This document shows positions 1-7,891 of a DNA stretch of 13,562 bases, piece by piece; position 1 is the stretch's first letter, and every line of letters begins with the position of its first letter. The notes beneath the pieces were generated by a model. That model saw only the letters and a program-made list of their open reading frames with translations, searched no databases and was not told the origin of the DNA. The stretch lies in NCBI GenBank assembly GCA_022776205.1, contig JALFIK010000047.1:1-13562 (forward strand), in the 5' to 3' direction. The position numbers and the translations under genes were made by a program. This stretch comes from Eubacterium sp. Lineage in GTDB: Bacteria; Bacillota; Clostridia; Lachnospirales; Lachnospiraceae.

Positions 1-433
1 TGAATAATACCAGTTTCCCATCCCTGATTCCGTACACCGGACTGTCTCCGCAATTTGACACAATAATCGTATCCCAGAAATGAATCACTCCGGAAAGGGT
101 GGTTCCCCCCTTCACACCAGCGTCCAATCCTTTTTTATACAGCTTCTGGCCAAGTTTTTCATATATTTTTTCAGAAAATTCTGTGAGCATTTCAATCTGA
201 TGCTCCAGCGGATTCCCCCGAAACGAAGAATCCATCATCACGCGAATCAGTTCTTCAAACCATAAATTTACCGCCGTTTCTGAATAATACTTTCCTGCAG
301 ACAGACCGCCCATCCCGTCGGCAACTGCCATGGCATAAACCGCCGCCTCATCGTTCATCCGTATTTCCATCTGACAAAAACTGTCCTCATTTGCCGTTCT
401 TCGGTTCGTCTTGCTTGCAAAAAAGAATGCCAC
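1..433 (-). CDS. PP2C-family Ser/Thr protein phosphatase, N-terminal part (runs off the left edge)
   Basis: Metal-dependent protein phosphatase of the PP2C/PPM family, which removes phosphate from Ser/Thr of cytoplasmic proteins; the obvious partner is the divergent kinase-like gene. The window holds the first 144 codons. Visible motifs: NED at residues 15-17, the metal-binding VADGMGG at 37-43, GGTT at 109-112 and NCGDSPVY at 127-134, all in the order expected for PP2C. The chosen start is GTG at 433: a GGGGAGG box lies 7 bases upstream, an in-frame TGA lies upstream, and the resulting N-terminus (MAFFFASKTN) resembles the usual start of bacterial PP2C proteins such as PrpC/Stp. No in-frame ATG precedes the NED motif. 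The C-terminus is outside the window, so a membrane tail cannot be excluded. Identification is secure; the exact substrate is unknown. Confidence 0.93.
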   Translation of the reverse strand, partial: MAFFFASKTNRRTANEDSFCQMEIRMNDEAAVYAMAVADGMGGLSAGKYYSETAVNLWFEELIRVMMDSSFRGNPLEHQIEMLTEFSEKIYEKLGQKLYKKGLDAGVKGGTTLSGVIHFWDTIIVSNCGDSPVYGIRDGKLVLF

Positions 434-473
434 TCCAATTCCTCCCCTCTTCCGGGTAATCTCTTTTCTTCAT

Positions 474-502
474 TTGAAAATTCTTTTCCTTTATGATACA
501 CT
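474..502 (+). promoter_or_regulatory. Promoter of the kinase-like gene (extended -10)
   Basis: TTGAAA (474-479, 5 of 6 to consensus), a 17-base spacer, then TACACT (497-502) preceded by TGA (494-496), which supplies the extended -10 TGn element. Predicted transcription start is near 509, about 26 bases before the ATG at 535. A GGGGAGG ribosome binding site lies 5 bases before that ATG. Confidence 0.6.
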
Positions 503-521
503 GATTCACATAAAAAATCCA
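493..521 (-). promoter_or_regulatory. Possible promoter of the PP2C gene
   Basis: Read on the minus strand, TATCAT (493-498, 5 of 6 matches to the -10 consensus) lies 17 bases from a weak -35, TGGATT (516-521, 3 of 6). It overlaps the -10 of the plus-strand kinase promoter. The -35 is poor, so this is tentative. Confidence 0.4.
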
Positions 522-534
522 CGGGGAGGTTTTT

Positions 535-1251
535 ATGTTTCCACAGCATTTTACTGTTCTTTCATTTTATCAGAAAAAAAAGGATATCTGGATTTACCGG
601 GCGCAGGACGAAGAACACCACTACATCTTAAAGTGTATCCGCTCCGGCCAATCGGATCTTCATCAGGCCATCCTGGATGAGTATGAATCTTTATGCCATT
701 TGTCCCATCCCGGGATTCCCTCCTACTTCGGTCTTTGTGAAAATTTTGTCCTTCCCGACCGCGCAGAAAGTGTCACTGCCTTATGTATGGAGGAATGCAC
801 GGGGATTCCTCTCTTAAAAAAAGCATCTTTCCTGTCCGTGAATGATACATTATCCATTCTGTTTTCTATCGGAGAAATCTTGTCCTTTCTCCTTCAAAAC
901 GGAATCCTGTATACAGATCTCCACCCTTCAAACATACTTATCCGGGAACTGGGGGATCATTATTCCGTCACCCTGCTGGATTTTACCTGTTGTTATTATT
1001 TCCTTAAAAATCCGAATCCCTCCTATCCTCTGCGTTTTTCCTACAATCTGTCACCGGATCTTAAGGGCCAGCATATGCTGATTCAGGAACTTTCCCTTCT
1101 CTTCCACGCTCTCCTTTCCCTGCACAATAACACCCGGGAGGAAATGAACCTTCCCTTCCGTGTCTGTATGCTTTTAGAAACGGGGAACCACCCGGAAGAG
1201 ACATTATCCCTTGAAGATTTTTTAAGAATGATCAAAGAGTGTATTATATAA
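535..1251 (+). CDS. Small, partly degenerate Ser/Thr protein kinase-like protein
   Basis: A 238-residue protein with the skeleton of a eukaryote-like (Hanks-type) kinase. The ATP-anchoring Lys is K33 (YILKCI); the partner Glu in helix C is probably E49, followed by LSHPGIPSYFG, typical of bacterial kinases. The catalytic loop is YTDLHPSNIL (126-135), keeping D128 and N133 but with Tyr-Thr in place of the usual His-Arg. The metal-binding motif is DFT (149-151) rather than DFG. The glycine-rich loop is absent: residues 11-21 contain no Gly. NLSPD (171-175) may stand for the APE motif. It lacks transmembrane and PASTA regions and has a short C-lobe. It may be an active minimal kinase or a pseudokinase scaffold. 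It is divergent from the PP2C gene, a likely antagonistic pair, and its 3' end overlaps the PBP gene by 30 bp in antisense. Confidence 0.8.
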   Translation: MFPQHFTVLSFYQKKKDIWIYRAQDEEHHYILKCIRSGQSDLHQAILDEYESLCHLSHPGIPSYFGLCENFVLPDRAESVTALCMEECTGIPLLKKASFLSVNDTLSILFSIGEILSFLLQNGILYTDLHPSNILIRELGDHYSVTLLDFTCCYYFLKNPNPSYPLRFSYNLSPDLKGQHMLIQELSLLFHALLSLHNNTREEMNLPFRVCMLLETGNHPEETLSLEDFLRMIKECII

Positions 1252-2598
1252 TTCTTCCACCACCGGAGCGAGCGTTTTTCCAATTTTTTCTGTCTTTAAA
1301 TGATTTGCGACAATGACATAGCGGGGCTCATCTGCCGGTGCAAAGGTAACAAGCCATGCATTATTCGTACCATCCCCCCGTTCCGCCGTTCCTGTTTTTG
1401 CCGCAATCTCATATCCTTCATCACCAACCAAAGAAAGGCCGTAAGATTCTCCGGCTTTTTTCATCACATCACAGATTTCCCCGGCAGTTTTCTCATCCAT
1501 TGTTTCCACCAGTTCTTCCGTTTTTCCCTCCTCGACAGTTTTCCCCTTCGCATTGACGACCGACCGGAAAAGATATGGTTTTAACATTTTTCCTCCACCT
1601 GCAATACTCTGGGTAATCATTGCCATATGAAGCGGGGTTACAAGGGTTTCCCCCTGTCCGAAAGCAGTCGTTGCCACAATATTGTCCTCATAGTTTTTCA
1701 GATCAAAATTGGATTTTAATTTCGTGAAATCGAGGGATATTTCCTCCCCGAGTAGGAAGCTTTTTCCCGTTTTATATAGTCGCAGTCCGCCGAGTTTTAA
1801 TGCCCGGTCCATAAAATATACATTCGATGATTTTACAAAACCTTCCCGGAATGAAATTTTTCCATATGCATTCCCACCATAATTTTTAATCGTCTGACCG
1901 TTCACTTTTAAGAAACCTTTATCATTCACCTTTTCATCCTCGATTCCTGCCTCGATAATTTCTTTTGATGTGATGAGTTTAAAAACAGAACCAGGTGCAA
2001 CCGGATTCTGAAAGGCATTGGAAAGAAGTACTCCTTCCTTCTGGCTGATTTCGTCCCAGTTGTCCTCCACGGATGTCACATCAAAAGACGGAGAAGAAGC
2101 AAGTGCCAGAATTTCCCCCGATTGTGCATCAAGAACAACAACCGAACCGGTAAAATCCTGAATCGCCTTATAGGCCTGTACCTGTAAATCCGCATCAATG
2201 GTAAGCGTCACATCGGCACCTTTTTTCATTTCCTTTGGCGAATCACTGTGATTTAACACATCATTCATTGTCTTTTCCACACCGGAAGTACCATATATTT
2301 TCGAATAATAGCCGGTCAGTCCTGAAAATGAGCGGGAATAGGTATATTGCCTCTGCCCGCCCGGTTTCTCTGAACTGGCAAGCACTTTTCCTGTCCGGTC
2401 AAGAATGGAACCTCTTATATATTCCTTTTCATACATCTGTGCCTTCGCTCTGGTCTTTTCCCTGTCGGCTTCTTTTGATACGCCGGGCAGAATTGCAGAA
2501 ATTCTTACCAGCGAAATGAGCATTAAGATAACGCAGATAAGCGTGGCACTTTGCAGTAATTGCGTTCTCCTTAAAAAATTTATCGGTTTCTTTTTCAT
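1222..2598 (-). CDS. Class B penicillin-binding protein (PbpA-like transpeptidase)
   Basis: D,D-transpeptidase that cross-links peptidoglycan outside the membrane, normally working with a SEDS glycosyltransferase such as the one encoded just upstream. The 458 residues show a short cytoplasmic basic tail, one membrane segment (about 13-36), the RGSILDRTG motif (62-70) of the PBP dimer/pedestal region, and the full transpeptidase triad: SVFK (204-207, nucleophile S204), SSN (257-259) and KTG (401-403). It is short for a class B enzyme and has no PASTA domains, much like actinobacterial PbpA. The ATG is at 2598; an AAGGA box sits about 10 bases upstream, a little far. The first 170 bp also encode, in another frame, the end of the SEDS protein. 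No terminator follows; the 3' end lies inside the opposing kinase gene. Confidence 0.93.
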   Translation of the reverse strand: MKKKPINFLRRTQLLQSATLICVILMLISLVRISAILPGVSKEADREKTRAKAQMYEKEYIRGSILDRTGKVLASSEKPGGQRQYTYSRSFSGLTGYYSKIYGTSGVEKTMNDVLNHSDSPKEMKKGADVTLTIDADLQVQAYKAIQDFTGSVVVLDAQSGEILALASSPSFDVTSVEDNWDEISQKEGVLLSNAFQNPVAPGSVFKLITSKEIIEAGIEDEKVNDKGFLKVNGQTIKNYGGNAYGKISFREGFVKSSNVYFMDRALKLGGLRLYKTGKSFLLGEEISLDFTKLKSNFDLKNYEDNIVATTAFGQGETLVTPLHMAMITQSIAGGGKMLKPYLFRSVVNAKGKTVEEGKTEELVETMDEKTAGEICDVMKKAGESYGLSLVGDEGYEIAAKTGTAERGDGTNNAWLVTFAPADEPRYVIVANHLKTEKIGKTLAPVVEELYNTLFDHS

Positions 2599-3985
2599 CT
2601 TCGATCGTTCCTTTCCATTTCACGTTTCCGGACACGGTGATCATCAGTCCTACAATTATGAAGCTGATCATCAGCGACGTCCCTCCGCTGGAGATAAATG
2701 GCAGTGTGATTCCCGTAAGAGGACATAGCCCCGTACTTCCGGCAATGATGATCAGGGCCTGATCAAATAACATAAAGACACATCCTGCCCCCACTGCCTT
2801 CTGATACCGGTCCCTTTTCCTCACAAACATTCGGACCCCTTCAAGCCACATAAGGATAAAGACAAAAAATACAAGAAGCGCAAAAACCATACCACATCTC
2901 TGAATCAGTGCCGGATATACAAGATCACTAGTCTTCACCGGCAGATCTGTTACGGACGATGTGCCAAACCATCCCCCCAGCACAATTGATTCCCGCGCTT
3001 TGAGCAGCTGGTATCCCAGTCCGAGAGGATCTTTTTCCGGATGCAGCCAGTAAATAAAACGATTTGCGATTTTATCATAGTTTCGCAGAAAAACGGCTGA
3101 AAATTTATTTGTACCAAGAAAAGATCCCGCCTGCGCGAGCTTTCCAAGTCCGGAGCCGGTAAGGGCAATCAGAATGCTTCCTGCCGCCACCACCCCGGCC
3201 GTCGAAAAAAACACCCGGATATCCGGTACAAATAAAAAAAGGAACATCAGAAACAACAAAAGCAGCAGGAGCAGAGTTCCGAACTCACTCTGCATCGTCA
3301 AAAATAAACTCTCCACTACTGTAACAATAATAAAAGCCCTCACATCCGCTTTTTTCGGATGTTCTCTCGTCCCGAGCAGTCCTGCCCCGATTAAAACATA
3401 CAGAGGTTTTAAAAACTCCGTCGTCTGTACTGAAATTCCTCCGACTTGAATCCAGTTTTTTGCATTTCCCACACTTCCTGCAAAAATAAGTGTCACTACA
3501 GAAAGGGCAACTGCCACTTTGAACAGTATCCTGCAAATTTTTATCGTTGAAATTTCCCGGAATTTTAAATAGAAAAAACACAGCACAACCGCTGCAAAAA
3601 ATCCAATCAGATACTGAAACTGCAGAGAAGACACGGCACTGTGACTCTCAAAATACTGAGGATTCTTCAGCACCTGTTCCTGTCGAAAAATGCACTGCAG
3701 CATCGTTCCTACCGTAAGAAGCGTAAGAGCATAAATTAAAATCATACGGTTGCCATGAATCATGGAGGTAAACAGCCAGGAACAAAGAGTGATGAAAAAC
3801 AAAATTCCAATCATCGAAAGATATATCCTTCCGGCGCCCTTGGCTCCGACAAAAATAATGGCTACTGCCTGCAAAAACAGAACTCCGAATACGGGATTGT
3901 TCATCGGTGAGTGAAATGCCCTCCGAATTTCCCAAAACAATCTTTCTGTAGAAAGATCTTTTGTTTTTGCATCATGTCTATTCAT
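2429..3985 (-). CDS. SEDS-family peptidoglycan glycosyltransferase (RodA/FtsW type)
   Basis: Polytopic membrane enzyme that polymerises lipid II into glycan strands. The 518 residues contain about ten hydrophobic segments and SEDS landmarks: WIQVGGISVQTTEFLKP (178-194, equivalent to the usual W-G-QPSE-K region), KTSDLVYPALIQRCG (351-365) with D354 in the place of the catalytic Asp, and LPFISSGGTS (428-437). It probably pairs with the class B PBP encoded downstream. The ATG at 3985 overlaps the end of the FHA gene by 8 bp, with an AGGACAGGA-type site upstream, so translation is likely coupled. The unusual part is the C-terminus: after the last membrane segment (to about residue 452) a charged tail runs on for some 65 residues, of which about 56 lie inside the PBP gene. 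RodA and FtsW cannot be told apart here; the PbpA-like partner favours RodA. Confidence 0.93.
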   Translation of the reverse strand: MNRHDAKTKDLSTERLFWEIRRAFHSPMNNPVFGVLFLQAVAIIFVGAKGAGRIYLSMIGILFFITLCSWLFTSMIHGNRMILIYALTLLTVGTMLQCIFRQEQVLKNPQYFESHSAVSSLQFQYLIGFFAAVVLCFFYLKFREISTIKICRILFKVAVALSVVTLIFAGSVGNAKNWIQVGGISVQTTEFLKPLYVLIGAGLLGTREHPKKADVRAFIIVTVVESLFLTMQSEFGTLLLLLLLFLMFLFLFVPDIRVFFSTAGVVAAGSILIALTGSGLGKLAQAGSFLGTNKFSAVFLRNYDKIANRFIYWLHPEKDPLGLGYQLLKARESIVLGGWFGTSSVTDLPVKTSDLVYPALIQRCGMVFALLVFFVFILMWLEGVRMFVRKRDRYQKAVGAGCVFMLFDQALIIIAGSTGLCPLTGITLPFISSGGTSLMISFIIVGLMITVSGNVKWKGTIEDEKETDKFFKENAITAKCHAYLRYLNAHFAGKNFCNSARRIKRSRQGKDQSEGTDV

Positions 3986-4625
3986 AGATTCCTGTCCTCA
4001 CATTATTATATAATCTCGTTGACTGGCTTCTTCCATCTTCCATCTCAACCTGAAATTCCTCATTACCGATGGATATCCGCATCCCGTCAGACAATAATAC
4101 CCGGTCAGTGGATGCCCCGTTCACAAATAACCTGTTCATGGTACCTTCATCTTCCAGAATATACCGGCCATCAGCTTTCACAATGCGACAGTGATTTCTG
4201 GCCACACAAAGATCATCAAGCACCAGGTTATTCTTCTCACTTCTTCCAATGGTAAAAGGAATCCGGTTCACACGATACCGCCCGGTCACCCGGTGATTGT
4301 CATCAAGTTTCAAAAGAGTAATTCCGGTATTTTGAATCTGTTCCATAGGGACAATCTTATTCGTCTGTTCCGCCGGAATTTTCATCTCTTCTTCTGCTGA
4401 TTCTTCCGTCTCTTCATCATACAGGAAAATTTCTTCTGCCTCTGTACTCTCCTCCTGTCTTCTTTCCAGCTTTTTCATACGCAGTTCTTCTTTCTTCTCC
4501 TCCCTCAATGCCCACTCATCCACAAAGCTTTCTCCTTCTTCGTCCACATTCTCAAGTTCTCTGTTTGCATGATATAAAATAAGGACGATCACTACAATTA
4601 GAATGATCACACCAAAAACTGTCAT
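3978..4625 (-). CDS. Membrane-anchored FHA-domain protein
   Basis: FHA domains bind phosphothreonine peptides, so this is a likely reader of the neighbouring kinase/phosphatase pair, linking it to the wall synthases encoded downstream. From the ATG at 4625 (215 residues): one N-terminal membrane segment (about 1-18), a highly charged Glu/Lys/Arg-rich coiled-coil-like linker (22-95), and a C-terminal FHA domain (about 103-197) with GRS (127-129), ARNH (142-145, where most family members have Ser before Arg), and GTMNRLFVNG (161-170). The FHA domain would face the cytoplasm. A GTG at 4634 in the same frame is an alternative start giving three more residues; the ATG is preferred because AGGGG lies 8 bases upstream. 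The gene has its own promoter and overlaps the SEDS gene by 8 bp. FHA-RodA-PbpA order resembles actinobacterial fhaB-rodA-pbpA. Confidence 0.88.
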   Translation of the reverse strand: MTVFGVIILIVVIVLILYHANRELENVDEEGESFVDEWALREEKKEELRMKKLERRQEESTEAEEIFLYDEETEESAEEEMKIPAEQTNKIVPMEQIQNTGITLLKLDDNHRVTGRYRVNRIPFTIGRSEKNNLVLDDLCVARNHCRIVKADGRYILEDEGTMNRLFVNGASTDRVLLSDGMRISIGNEEFQVEMEDGRSQSTRLYNNVRTGIYE

Positions 4626-4678
4626 AAAAAACACCCCTGCCTTCCATTACAAGAAAAAATCTTATCACTTCAAACAGG

Positions 4679-4707
4679 AGCATAACATAAATTATTCTTT
4701 TATTCAA
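4679..4707 (-). promoter_or_regulatory. Promoter of the FHA-SEDS-PBP genes (extended -10)
   Basis: On the minus strand, TTGAAT (4702-4707), a 17-base spacer and TATGCT (4679-4684) preceded by TGT, an extended -10 element. It lies between the HTH-protein stop (4732) and the FHA start. The gap has no rho-independent terminator that I can see, so the wall genes could be transcribed both from here and by read-through from the GTPase operon. Confidence 0.6.
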
Positions 4708-4731
4708 ATAGATGCTTTCCGCAGATTTACC

Positions 4732-6303
4732 TTATATCTCTACACTTAATCCTGCCACGGCCTCCACAATTTCGGACAGATCCCATTTTTCTTTTGTATC
4801 GGCTGAGAGAAATACTTTCTCCATGAAATGCACAAGATTTTCTCCCTGCATACCCAGACGAAGGAACTCCTCCCGGATCTCTTCCACATTTCGAAGGGCA
4901 TTGTCTTTCTGAAAACACCTGCCTGTCCACACAGAATAAAGTAACGCACAATAAAAGTATACATCATTCCGGAGAAAATCTGCCGAAAAACGACTTGGTC
5001 TTCTCATATAACAGTAATCCGAAAATTTTTCCAGATCCAGGGCATCCGGAATATAATTTTTTCCGATAAAAAGAGACGGTATTTCCTGAAATTCTGCCTC
5101 CCGCCAGTTTTTTGCAGGACACTCCCAATTTTTTTTTGCAGCTTGCTTAAACGCGAGATTCTTCTTATTCCGATTCATATCATCAAACAAAAGCTGATCG
5201 ACCACGGCAAAACGACAATAACCATTTTTTTCATATCCATAATCATGTTTTTGTTCATTTTGCAGAAGTTGTCTTCCGATGCAAAAGGAAAACCACCACT
5301 TTGAAACTGCCGGAAGTTCATATACGGAATTGTACTTTCTGCACAAATCCTCATCCATTTCATATCCCTTATCCCGAAGTCTTTGGGCAGCCGATTCAAT
5401 CATATGCCATACTTCCTGGCTGTTTGCCACAGTACTCGATTTAAAACGGGAAATCATCTCAATGATCACCTCGGCAGGAGTAATTCCAAGAGGTTCCATC
5501 TGGGCTTTTGCCAGAAGCTTTTCAATGGATTCATACGTCGGCTGCAGGGCAATGCAGAAGCGTAGCAGCCATTCTCTTGTTACAATCGCCTTTCCTGCCT
5601 TTATTTTAGAAAACTGCGCCTCACAGTGCATACATCCGATATCCCTTAAAAACCAGGCTGCTTTCTCATAATATCCGTACTCTTCCTCGATGACCTCCTC
5701 CAGACACTGTCCAAACTTCTTTGCTCCATCCCGAAATTCATCTCTGTAACATCGAATCAGGTCATAAAATTCTTCCAGGGTTTCCGCCTCGGAAAGCATT
5801 ACCCACAGATCCATCGTTGCAAGACTCCGGGTACTTTCTTCTTCTTTTTCTTCCAGTATCTCTTCAATATGTTTTTTTACATTTTCAAATTCACTGATCG
5901 GAAATAACCGATTGATTAACGCAATCCACAGCGCATCCTCAATATTTTTGCAGTAAAGGCCATATCCCATATAGGTTTCAAGAAGAATATGGTTAATTTC
6001 TTCCAGATTCATCTCAAATGCCATTCCCAGAGTAACATAGATTTCTCTGGATGAAGGCATGGAACCGCGCAGCCAGGATCCGATTGCCTGTCTTGTGACA
6101 GGAACATAGGAAACCGTACCCTCTTTTTTCTTTTCCACTCTGTGAAATACTTTCCTGGCCAGAGAAGTATTACTGTAATCAAAAGCATCCATCTTTTCTT
6201 CCAGAAATCTGGAGAAAGGTATCTTGTTTTTCTGCTCCTTTGCCAGTCTTTCTTCAATCGCAGTGAGAAACGTATCCATCGTATCATCTTTCAACTTTTT
6301 CAT
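4732..6303 (-). CDS. Protein with two Xre-like helix-turn-helix modules, function unknown
   Basis: Last gene of the GTPase operon; 523 residues, soluble, no signal or membrane segment. The N-terminus holds a recognisable Xre-type HTH: SNTSLARKV (44-52) as helix 2, VTRQAIGSWLRG (69-80) as the turn and recognition helix, then helices to about 113. A second, diverged copy lies at about 231-270; REIYVTLGMAFEM (86-98) aligns without gaps to REWLLRFCIALQP (243-255), each followed by a Glu-Ile-Leu-Leu pattern. The C-terminal half (about 290-523) is alpha-helical-looking, rich in Trp, Tyr and Phe, and unrecognised. It could bind DNA or act as a protein-binding adaptor. ATG at 6303 is preferred because AGAGG lies 5 bases upstream; an in-frame ATG at 6318 has a poorer site. 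Either start overlaps the GAP1-like gene, implying translational coupling. Confidence 0.75.
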   Translation of the reverse strand: MKKLKDDTMDTFLTAIEERLAKEQKNKIPFSRFLEEKMDAFDYSNTSLARKVFHRVEKKKEGTVSYVPVTRQAIGSWLRGSMPSSREIYVTLGMAFEMNLEEINHILLETYMGYGLYCKNIEDALWIALINRLFPISEFENVKKHIEEILEEKEEESTRSLATMDLWVMLSEAETLEEFYDLIRCYRDEFRDGAKKFGQCLEEVIEEEYGYYEKAAWFLRDIGCMHCEAQFSKIKAGKAIVTREWLLRFCIALQPTYESIEKLLAKAQMEPLGITPAEVIIEMISRFKSSTVANSQEVWHMIESAAQRLRDKGYEMDEDLCRKYNSVYELPAVSKWWFSFCIGRQLLQNEQKHDYGYEKNGYCRFAVVDQLLFDDMNRNKKNLAFKQAAKKNWECPAKNWREAEFQEIPSLFIGKNYIPDALDLEKFSDYCYMRRPSRFSADFLRNDVYFYCALLYSVWTGRCFQKDNALRNVEEIREEFLRLGMQGENLVHFMEKVFLSADTKEKWDLSEIVEAVAGLSVEI

Positions 6304-7891
6304 GTCTTCCTCTTTCATCTCTCAACACGGTACCTGCTCCACTCCCGCAATGACTGCCCAGAAGTTCTTCCACAAAACAGGCCGTATCCAGCTGTTCCTC
6401 ATTAAAACTCTTCACATGTTCTTCCAGCTGTCCTACAAAGTCCTTAAGAATCCGTACCCACTGTCCTTCCCGATTCAAATGAACAGCCATGTGGTCAAAA
6501 AGCTCATATTGTTTTTTATCAAAAAGATTTTGATTAAGAAGCCTGATTCCGGTCCTCAGGATATGATCCTTCATGCCGGAAGGAATCTCCTTCTCACTGA
6601 GATTCTCCACATATTCTGAAAGAGTATTCATCGATTTCGATTTTTCGGCAAAAAGTTCCTTCCCAAAGAAACAGTCCTCTTTTGAATAAAATCTGCAGAC
6701 GAGCATTGTATAAAGTTCCCGGTTACTCTCACAAATTTCCGGCAGAATCCCGCCGAGAAGTTTTGGATCTTCTTTCCGGATCTTTTCAAGAATCTTGTCT
6801 AACTCAGAAACAATCCGGGGTTTCGATCGTCCGGTCACTCCGGCGACCAGGCTTTTTACATAAAGCCTCTCCTCATTTCCATTCAGTTTTCTTTCTCTGA
6901 TTTCCCCAAGAACAAATTCGGCAATCTTACTGAAATACCGGTCTTTTGCTTCCCAGTACAACAGTTCCGGGAGTCTCTTACAAAGTTCCGGGAAGGACAG
7001 ATGCTCTTCCCCGAATTTTACTGCCACATAATAATAGACCCACTCCAGCTTATTCAGGAGATTTCCTGAATTTCCCATTGTATTCAGATAGGTCTGTGCT
7101 TCATCCATAAACTTTCTGAAACAATCATCCTGCATGGAAAAATGTTTGGAGAATCCCCCGAAAAAATAGTGGTCCATCTCATCTTCCTCTCTGGAATCCA
7201 TTCCTTTTTCCAGATCAAAAAAGAAAGGACTGCATGCTTCTTTCGAAAAATAAAACGGGACGGAAGGAAGGCCCTCCCTGGTAAAGGAGACATATCCCGC
7301 TTTCTGTCTAAGACATTCCGGCAGAAAGGAATGAATCAGATACATGATTTCCCCGGAATTTTGTGCAAAGTCTTTTTCCTCCCAGGATGAGGCCACGATA
7401 TCAAGCCCCTCTGCATTGTCCGAGAGGCACCAAAAGACCGCCCGCATTAAATCAGACAGTCTGTTTTCCAAATTCCATTTCTCTATTATTTTACTTCCGT
7501 CATACAGGCAGGTTTCCTGATAAACCGGTGAAAGAAAAACCCCCGTCTCCTGACTCTCCCAGTTTCCCCGGGCTGACAGATAAACGGACGGATTTTTATC
7601 AGAGGCCTTTGCCTGGAAAAGACGGACACGTTTATTTTGTCGTCTGTCATCTCCAGAGACAGAGAGGCTCGAAATCATTTTTACATACCCGCATACCGAA
7701 CTGTAAACAAGTTCTTCCACTTCTACTTTCCCACTTTTATCGGTAACGGCAGCCTGGGCAAACTTTTCCAGTTCCCTCAGATACTCTTTTTTTTCCGGAA
7801 GGGAGGAAGCCGTGATTCCCCAGCCCAGTCTATTTCCGGTAATACAGTGATTTGACCAGGTATACTCATGCCTTAAATACTCTGTTTTCAT
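6284..7891 (-). CDS. GTPase-associated protein 1 (GAP1)-like protein
   Basis: A 535-residue soluble protein. Its N-terminus (HEYTWSNHCITGNRLGWGI, 8-26, followed by TASS) and the later segment SGDDRRQNKRVRLFQAKA (79-96) resemble the N-terminal domain of GAP1 proteins, which are encoded beside TRAFAC GTPases in computationally described NTP-dependent conflict and signalling systems; their biochemical role is not established. The rest (about 120-520) looks mostly alpha-helical with many Glu/Lys and aromatic residues, as in the middle and C-terminal parts of that family, and has no motif I can name. Its ATG overlaps the stop of the GTPase gene (ATGA), with AAGGGG about 8 bases upstream, so the two proteins are probably made in step and may form a complex. 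Family placement is from memory of the motif pattern plus the GTPase neighbour. An alternative is a lineage-specific protein of unknown function. Confidence 0.7.
   Translation of the reverse strand: MKTEYLRHEYTWSNHCITGNRLGWGITASSLPEKKEYLRELEKFAQAAVTDKSGKVEVEELVYSSVCGYVKMISSLSVSGDDRRQNKRVRLFQAKASDKNPSVYLSARGNWESQETGVFLSPVYQETCLYDGSKIIEKWNLENRLSDLMRAVFWCLSDNAEGLDIVASSWEEKDFAQNSGEIMYLIHSFLPECLRQKAGYVSFTREGLPSVPFYFSKEACSPFFFDLEKGMDSREEDEMDHYFFGGFSKHFSMQDDCFRKFMDEAQTYLNTMGNSGNLLNKLEWVYYYVAVKFGEEHLSFPELCKRLPELLYWEAKDRYFSKIAEFVLGEIRERKLNGNEERLYVKSLVAGVTGRSKPRIVSELDKILEKIRKEDPKLLGGILPEICESNRELYTMLVCRFYSKEDCFFGKELFAEKSKSMNTLSEYVENLSEKEIPSGMKDHILRTGIRLLNQNLFDKKQYELFDHMAVHLNREGQWVRILKDFVGQLEEHVKSFNEEQLDTACFVEELLGSHCGSGAGTVLRDERGRHEKVER

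Noticed and set aside
355..549. Minus-strand open frame of 64 codons with an ATG start over the kinase/PP2C divergent region
   Set aside because: It is out of frame with the PP2C coding sequence, overlaps the start of the kinase gene and carries no recognisable motif. The PP2C frame with GTG start at 433 explains the DNA.
2429..2598. Treating the SEDS gene as frameshifted (pseudogene)
   Set aside because: All catalytic and membrane segments are intact before the overlap; only the tail is unusual. Kept as an intact gene, with the indel idea listed as a finding.
2235..2728. Plus-strand open frames opposite the PBP and SEDS genes
   Set aside because: They lie antisense to well-supported genes, have no ribosome binding sites of note, and encode low-complexity, unrecognisable peptides.
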